From Clostridia bacterium (lineage in GTDB: Bacteria > Bacillota > Clostridia > Christensenellales > Borkfalkiaceae): a stretch of 64,000 nt of DNA. Under the pieces are notes generated by a model. That model did no database searches. It was given only the letters and a program-made list of their open reading frames with translations, and was not told the DNA's origin. Shown here piece by piece: positions 60,081 to 64,000 of the stretch (positions within the stretch are counted from its first letter, which is position 1; each line of letters opens with the position of its first letter). The stretch lies in the NCBI GenBank assembly GCA_017399945.1, contig JAFQAQ010000003.1:1-64000 (forward strand). Direction: 5' to 3'. Both the position numbers and the translations under genes were made by a program.

Positions 60081-60932
60081 ATGGCGTATTTACAAATTAC
60101 CGATTTTTATAAAGATTTTGGCGACGTAAAAGTACTTAAAGGGGTAAACGTACAAGTAGAAAAAGGTGAAGTTTTATCAATAATCGGCTCGTCCGGTAGT
60201 GGTAAGACCACCCTTTTAAGATGTATTAATTTTTTAGAAACCCCAGATAAAGGCAGTATGGTTTTAGACGGACAAGAACTTTTTAGTTCTGATATAGAAA
60301 AAAAGGATACGGACGCTGAGTTAAGGGAAAAACGCCTTAATTTCGGGCTTGTTTTTCAGTCTTTTAACCTTTTTCCACAATATACCGTTGTAAAAAATAT
60401 TACTCTTGCTCCTACTTTACAATTAAACGATAAAATAAGACAAAAAAACCTTGAACTTAAAAAACAAGGCGTAAAGTTTTTTGAACGCAGAACTCGTATT
60501 AACGAATATAAAGCGATTAAAAAACAAGAAATTGAAAAGGAAGCGCTTTCTTTACTTGAAACGGTTGGGCTAACCGATAAAAAGGACGCGTATCCGTGTG
60601 AACTTTCAGGCGGTCAATGCCAACGCGTTGCTATTGCAAGGGCGCTTGCCTTAAAACCAAAAGTTTTGTGTTTCGACGAGCCTACTTCTGCATTAGACCC
60701 CGAACTTACCGGCGAAGTTTTAAGGGTTATAAAATCACTTAAAAACCAAGATAGAACGATGATTATAGTAACTCACGAAATGGGTTTTGCTAAAAACGTT
60801 TCAGATAAAGTGGTGTTTATGAGCGAAGGGGAAATAGTTGAATACGGCACTCCCGAACAAATTTTTACAAACCCCAAAAACCCAACCTTAAAACATTTTT
60901 TATCAACCGTATCTAATAAAGAAGAAGCATAA
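60081..60932 (+). CDS. Amino-acid ABC transporter ATPase with an inserted helical segment
   Basis: A GlnQ/HisP-type ATPase. Walker A GSSGSGKT at 36-43, Q-loop VFQSFNLFP, signature LSGGQ at 175-179 and Walker B VLCFDE at 195-200 are intact. Between the Q-loop and the signature lies a highly charged stretch (about 115-150: LNDKIRQKNLELKKQGVKFF and on) that normal GlnQ proteins of about 240 residues lack, giving 283 residues. It probably extends the helical subdomain that meets the permease. Last gene of the three-gene operon. Confidence 0.93.
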   Translation: MAYLQITDFYKDFGDVKVLKGVNVQVEKGEVLSIIGSSGSGKTTLLRCINFLETPDKGSMVLDGQELFSSDIEKKDTDAELREKRLNFGLVFQSFNLFPQYTVVKNITLAPTLQLNDKIRQKNLELKKQGVKFFERRTRINEYKAIKKQEIEKEALSLLETVGLTDKKDAYPCELSGGQCQRVAIARALALKPKVLCFDEPTSALDPELTGEVLRVIKSLKNQDRTMIIVTHEMGFAKNVSDKVVFMSEGEIVEYGTPEQIFTNPKNPTLKHFLSTVSNKEEA

Positions 60933-60953
60933 AAATTATTTTTATAAATAAAC

Positions 60954-60982
60954 AAAAAAGCAAGGATTTTCCTTGCTTTTTT
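60954..60982. terminator. Bidirectional terminator between ABC operon and SLOG gene
   Basis: AAAAAAGCAAGG pairs perfectly with CCTTGCTTTTTT around ATTTT. Confidence 0.85.
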
Positions 60983-61464
60983 TATACGTAAATTATTTTT
61001 CTATTAACCTTTTTTGCATAGTTTACCGTGTTAAAAGTTCCACCGCTATCTTGCCTTAAACAAGCAACTAAAATAGAACTATTATCAACCATATAAATAT
61101 TTCTTTGCATCATACAACGGGAGTGATAGTTTTTGCTTACCAAAACCTTAAAATCAGCTTTGTTTAGCATATCTAAATACTCCCTATTTTGACTAGCGGA
61201 AAAGTTTTTGTTTTGGTCTAAACAAGGAATACAAGCCACGATTTTGATATCGTATTCACTTTTTAAATGGTATAATAACTTAAAACAAAGGGTATCAAAT
61301 CCAATTGCCATACCAACCAAAAAAGTATCGTATCCGTCGTTAATAAGGTTTATGAAAACTTCTTTTAACTTATTTTCATCTAAGTCCTCATACCCCCGTC
61401 TATGACCGGTAACCGCGCAAGCTTTTGCTGAATTTATAATAATAGGAGTGGAGTTTTCTATCAT
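60982..61464 (-). CDS. SLOG-family protein (YpsA/DUF1273-like)
   Basis: 160 residues. CAVTGHRRGYED near the start and FLVGMAIGFDTLCFKLL in the middle are the nucleotide-binding loop and GMAxGxD motif of the SLOG Rossmann fold. KIVACIPCLDQNKNF and SSILVACLRQDSGGTFNTVNY match the YpsA-type core. Family members bind nucleotides or their derivatives; YpsA affects cell division in Bacillus-type bacteria. It overlaps the rsmG end by four bases, so the two are co-translated. Confidence 0.82.
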   Translation of the reverse strand: MIENSTPIIINSAKACAVTGHRRGYEDLDENKLKEVFINLINDGYDTFLVGMAIGFDTLCFKLLYHLKSEYDIKIVACIPCLDQNKNFSASQNREYLDMLNKADFKVLVSKNYHSRCMMQRNIYMVDNSSILVACLRQDSGGTFNTVNYAKKVNRKIIYV

Positions 61465-62141
61465 AAAGGGTTTTTCCTTTCTTTTCCTTGTCCTCGTGGA
61501 TATTTTGGTGGAGTAGATTTTTCTTTTTTAACTATAATTATACTTCTATTAGCATCATCTAAGGTATATTCTTTAACTTCTTGTATGCTACCGCCCAAAA
61601 TTTTAAGCGCGTTATCACACTCGGCAATTTCGTCTTTTGCGTTTGCTTTATAAGAAATAAAACTGCCACCAATTTTTACGAAAGGCAAACAATATTCTAA
61701 TAAAGTATTAAGTCTAGCCACAGCCCTTGCGGACGCATGGTCGAACTTTTCCCTAAAATCAGGGTTTTTTGCATAATCTTCTGCTCTGCCGTTAATCACG
61801 GTAACCTCTTTAAGGTCAAGTTCAGATACCACGGTTTTTAAAAACTCACATTTTTTACCCGTCGCTTCAAGTAAAGTAAGTTTAATATTCGGATTTACTA
61901 TTTTAAGTGGTATTGCTGGAAATCCACCACCCGAACCAACGTCTATCAACGTTTCCATAGTAAGGTTATCAACACCAAGCAAACTATCCACAAAATGTTT
62001 TTTATACACTTCTTCTCGCTCTGTTATAGCCGTTAAATTAAACATTGAATTATAGTGAACCAAAAGACGATAGTATTTATCAAACTTTTCTAGTTGTTCG
62101 TTGGATAAGGTTATATTATACCTTTCAAAAATTTCTTTCAT
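61461..62141 (-). CDS. rsmG: 16S rRNA (guanine527-N7)-methyltransferase
   Basis: Methylates G527 of 16S rRNA using AdoMet. LIDVGSGGGFPAIPLKI is the cofactor site, FDHASARAVARLNTLLEYCL the conserved catalytic-side segment, and GGSFISYKA follows. At 226 residues it is complete, with a basic C-terminal tail. rsmG beside the origin is typical of Bacillota. It reads away from dnaN across the origin-like region. Confidence 0.95.
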   Translation of the reverse strand: MKEIFERYNITLSNEQLEKFDKYYRLLVHYNSMFNLTAITEREEVYKKHFVDSLLGVDNLTMETLIDVGSGGGFPAIPLKIVNPNIKLTLLEATGKKCEFLKTVVSELDLKEVTVINGRAEDYAKNPDFREKFDHASARAVARLNTLLEYCLPFVKIGGSFISYKANAKDEIAECDNALKILGGSIQEVKEYTLDDANRSIIIVKKEKSTPPKYPRGQGKERKNPL

Positions 62142-62587
62142 GGATAAAATTATAACACAAATTTTTATACATTACAATAAAATTTTATACACCCTTTTAT
62201 CCATACTAAAAGTGGATAACTTATTTTTAATAACGTAAAAAAATATTTTTTCATAAAATTTAAGTTTTATTGACTTTTATAAAGAAAAATAAAAAAGTTA
62301 TTCATATTATAAAAATTTAATCCACACTCTATACACTCTTTATAAACATTTTATTCCACGTCGATTAAATAGGACTTGTCTAACACTTTTCAACTTATCA
62401 ACTTTTCTACGTGCTATACTACTAATACTATACCAATTTTTAAAAAATTTAAATAAAAAGAAAACATACCCGAAAGCCCAAAAGTCTCTTGATTTTTTTA
62501 CTTATATATAGTATAATGTAAAAGGTAAATTAAAAGGGTGAAAACGGATTTTTTAAAATTTCGTTTTATGGATAAAAGGAGTTTTTT
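62142..62587. other. oriC: Origin-like region between rsmG and dnaN
   Basis: 446 gene-free, very AT-rich bases holding a cluster of one-mismatch DnaA boxes (consensus TTATNCACA): TTATACACC 62185-62193, TTATCCATA 62197-62205, the complement of AGTGGATAA 62211-62219, TAATCCACA 62318-62326, and the complement of TATGGATAA 62567-62575. An AT-only stretch near 62225-62320 would suit unwinding. The flanking genes diverge, and gene orientation switches here from mostly left to right. No dnaA gene lies in or beside it within the window. Confidence 0.7.
62489..62517 (+). promoter_or_regulatory. dnaN promoter
   Basis: TTGATT (62489-62494), 17-base spacer, TATAAT (62512-62517), about 70 bases upstream of dnaN. 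A DnaA-box-like site at 62567 lies in the leader. Confidence 0.82.
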
Positions 62588-63688
62588 ATGAAGGTAATTT
62601 GCGACGGATTAGATTTATCTGATGCAGTGTTAAAAGTAAGCAAAGCGTTATCGGTAAAAGCGGCTAATCCCGTGCTTGAAGGTATTAAAATTTCTGCCGA
62701 AGGCGAAACTTTAAAACTTGTTGCAACGGATACTGAATTAACTATAAGCAAAACCATAAAAGCAGACGTTTTAATGGAAGGTGAAACGGTTGTAGTTGGT
62801 AAATACTTCGTTGATTTCGTTAAAAAACTTGAAAAAGAACAAGTTGAACTTTCAAGACTTTACGACGCGCAATTACAAATAAAATATTCTGATAGTGAAA
62901 GTGAACTTTCCGTTTTCCCTGCCGATAACTTTCCACAAATGGAAACGGCTGATTCTGAAAACACTTTTATTTTAACCCAAGGCGATTTCAAAAAGATAGT
63001 TGATAGAACGTCAGTTTCTTGTTCGACGGACGATAGCCGTCCTATACTTAAAGGTTGTTTATTTGAAATTGAAAATAACCTTTTAACAGCCGTTGCATTA
63101 GACGGATTTAGAATGAGCGTTGTTAAAAAACAAGTTAACGCAAGCGGTAATTTTAAGGCTGTTATCCCAAGTAGAACCTTGCAAGAAATTAGCAGACTTT
63201 TAGAAAAAGACGATAACGAACTTAAAATAAACGTTTCTCGCTCTGGATTAAAAGTAGAGCTTGATAACACGGTTATTTATTCAAGACTAATAGAGGGTGA
63301 ATTCGTTAAATACAACCATATTTTACCCACCAAGTTTGAAAACGTTGTTACCGTTAACAAAGAAAGTTTACTTAACAGTTTAGAAAGGGCGTTTATCGTT
63401 GCAAGAAACGACCGTTATCACGTTATAAAATTCGAAGTAAAGGAAGATATTTTAACCGTTTCGGCTAAATCGGAAGTTGGATTTGTAAACGAAAACGTTA
63501 ACGTTAATTTAGAAGGAAAGGATATTTCTATCGCCTTTAACGGAAAGTATATTTTAGATTACTTAAAAACGGTTAACGAGGATTTTGTTAAACTTAACCT
63601 AAACTCCCCCATAGATCCCTGCGTTTTAACCTCTGTTATAGACGATGGATTCGTATATTTAGTGTTACCCGTAAGAATTAGCGGTTAA
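62588..63688 (+). CDS. dnaN: DNA polymerase III beta sliding clamp
   Basis: Ring-shaped processivity clamp for the replicative polymerase. It has the three-fold repeated clamp domain layout over 366 residues. Characteristic segments are LVATDTELTISK, TSVSCSTDDSRPILKGCLFE, VALDGFRMSVVKK and the C-terminal end VYLVLPVRISG. AAAAGGAG precedes the ATG. It is unusual that dnaN, not dnaA, is the first gene after the origin-like region, followed directly by rpmH and rnpA. Confidence 0.97.
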   Translation: MKVICDGLDLSDAVLKVSKALSVKAANPVLEGIKISAEGETLKLVATDTELTISKTIKADVLMEGETVVVGKYFVDFVKKLEKEQVELSRLYDAQLQIKYSDSESELSVFPADNFPQMETADSENTFILTQGDFKKIVDRTSVSCSTDDSRPILKGCLFEIENNLLTAVALDGFRMSVVKKQVNASGNFKAVIPSRTLQEISRLLEKDDNELKINVSRSGLKVELDNTVIYSRLIEGEFVKYNHILPTKFENVVTVNKESLLNSLERAFIVARNDRYHVIKFEVKEDILTVSAKSEVGFVNENVNVNLEGKDISIAFNGKYILDYLKTVNEDFVKLNLNSPIDPCVLTSVIDDGFVYLVLPVRISG

Positions 63689-63764
63689 TTTAATTGACAA
63701 AAGTCAAAAATATTTATAAAATAGTAAATACTGATAAAAATAACCACTCAACAGGAGAATAAAT

Positions 63765-63899
63765 ATGAAACAGACTTATCAACCCAAGAAAAGACAAAGA
63801 AGCAAAGTTCACGGTTTTAGAAAGAGAATGAAAACCAAATCTGGAAGAAACGTTTTAAAACGTCGTCGTAACAAAGGTCGTCATAAACTTTCCGCATAA
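63765..63899 (+). CDS. rpmH: 50S ribosomal protein bL34
   Basis: A 44-residue, very basic protein starting [20 protein letters not shown] and ending KGRHKLSA, clear bL34. ACAGGAG lies 10 bases upstream. In most Bacillota rpmH reads away from dnaA on the other side of the origin; here it follows dnaN on the same strand. Confidence 0.97.
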   Translation: MKQTYQPKKRQRSKVHGFRKRMKTKSGRNVLKRRRNKGRHKLSA

Positions 63900-63915
63900 C
63901 TTAAAGGGAAAACTA

Positions 63916-64000
63916 ATGCCTTTAGATTATAGGTTAAAAAAAGAAAAAGATTTCGAATTGGTTTTTAAAAAGGGAAAAAGAGTTTTTTCCCGTTCGCTAA
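63916..64000 (+). CDS. rnpA: Ribonuclease P protein component, partial
   Basis: Only the first 28 codons are in the window. MPLDYRLKKEKDFELVFKKG followed by KRVFSRSL is the typical RnpA start. It follows rpmH by 16 bases with AAAGGGAAAA upstream, the conserved rpmH-rnpA order. The protein assists the RNase P RNA in tRNA 5' processing. The gene runs off the right edge. Confidence 0.9.
   Translation, partial: MPLDYRLKKEKDFELVFKKGKRVFSRSL

Noticed and set aside
62142..62587. A missed dnaA fragment before dnaN
   Set aside because: No frame shows AAA+ or DnaA DNA-binding motifs, and the region is too short and AT-rich.

Overview
The window is 64 kb of low-GC DNA from an anaerobic, low-GC Gram-positive-type bacterium (Bacillota, probably an uncultured Clostridia-like lineage). 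Supporting signs are pyruvate:ferredoxin oxidoreductase, a rubredoxin-flavoprotein, an EcfA1A2T-truA-rplM-rpsI block, EpsG-type polymerase, AGGAG-type ribosome sites and strong TTGACA/TATAAT promoters. Most genes left of about 62.3 kb read leftwards. A replication-origin-like region lies between rsmG and dnaN at 62.14-62.59 kb, so the right end is close to oriC.

Layout. (1) 0-11.2 kb: a defence island downstream of the initiator tRNA gene, bounded by 48-bp direct repeats of the tRNA 3' half. It carries fic, hsdM, a three-TM protein, a HEPN-like protein, hsdS, a membrane protein, a HAD phosphatase and hsdR. No integrase is present. (2) 10.4-11.25 kb: a gene-free stretch of degenerate tRNA 3'-end copies, each paired with its own terminator hairpin, followed by tRNA-fMet. 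(3) 11.37-13.3 kb: tilS and hpt. (4) 13.3-31.1 kb: one leftward operon of 14 surface-polysaccharide genes. It encodes a UDP-L-FucNAc route (CapE/F/G), a UDP-4-amino-sugar route (PglF/PglE-like), a phosphoglycosyl transferase fused to an ATP-grasp ligase, three glycosyltransferases, Wzy, Wzx, a pyruvyltransferase and an F420-hydrogenase-like protein. (5) 31.2-38 kb: an AraC regulator, small membrane proteins with a two-component system, and a DUF4838 protein. (6) 38.1-38.7 kb: tRNA-Arg embedded in partial copies of itself. (7) 38.7-45 kb: alaS-like, cysS, cysE, a DeoR regulator and serS. (8) 45-48.4 kb: a DpnII-like restriction-modification cassette next to a duplicated 3' end of rpsI. (9) 48.6-53 kb: rpsI, rplM, truA and the ECF transporter module. 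(10) 53.2-64 kb: PFOR, an LRR lipoprotein, a flavoredoxin, an amino-acid ABC transporter whose binding protein appears circularly permuted, a SLOG protein, rsmG, the origin region, dnaN, rpmH and partial rnpA.

The most unusual signals are these. First, the same architecture recurs at two or three unrelated genes (tRNA-fMet, rpsI, and less completely tRNA-Arg): gene 3' end, terminator, inverted copy of the 3' end, a run of small hairpins, direct copy of the 3' end, second terminator. Second, the substrate-binding protein at 58.5 kb looks circularly permuted. Third, the phosphoglycosyl transferase-ATP-grasp fusion sits in a pathway with no visible acetyltransferase. Fourth, accessory HEPN/TM and HAD/TM gene pairs are inserted in the type I restriction operon. 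All functional calls rest on motif reading alone; no database search was run.
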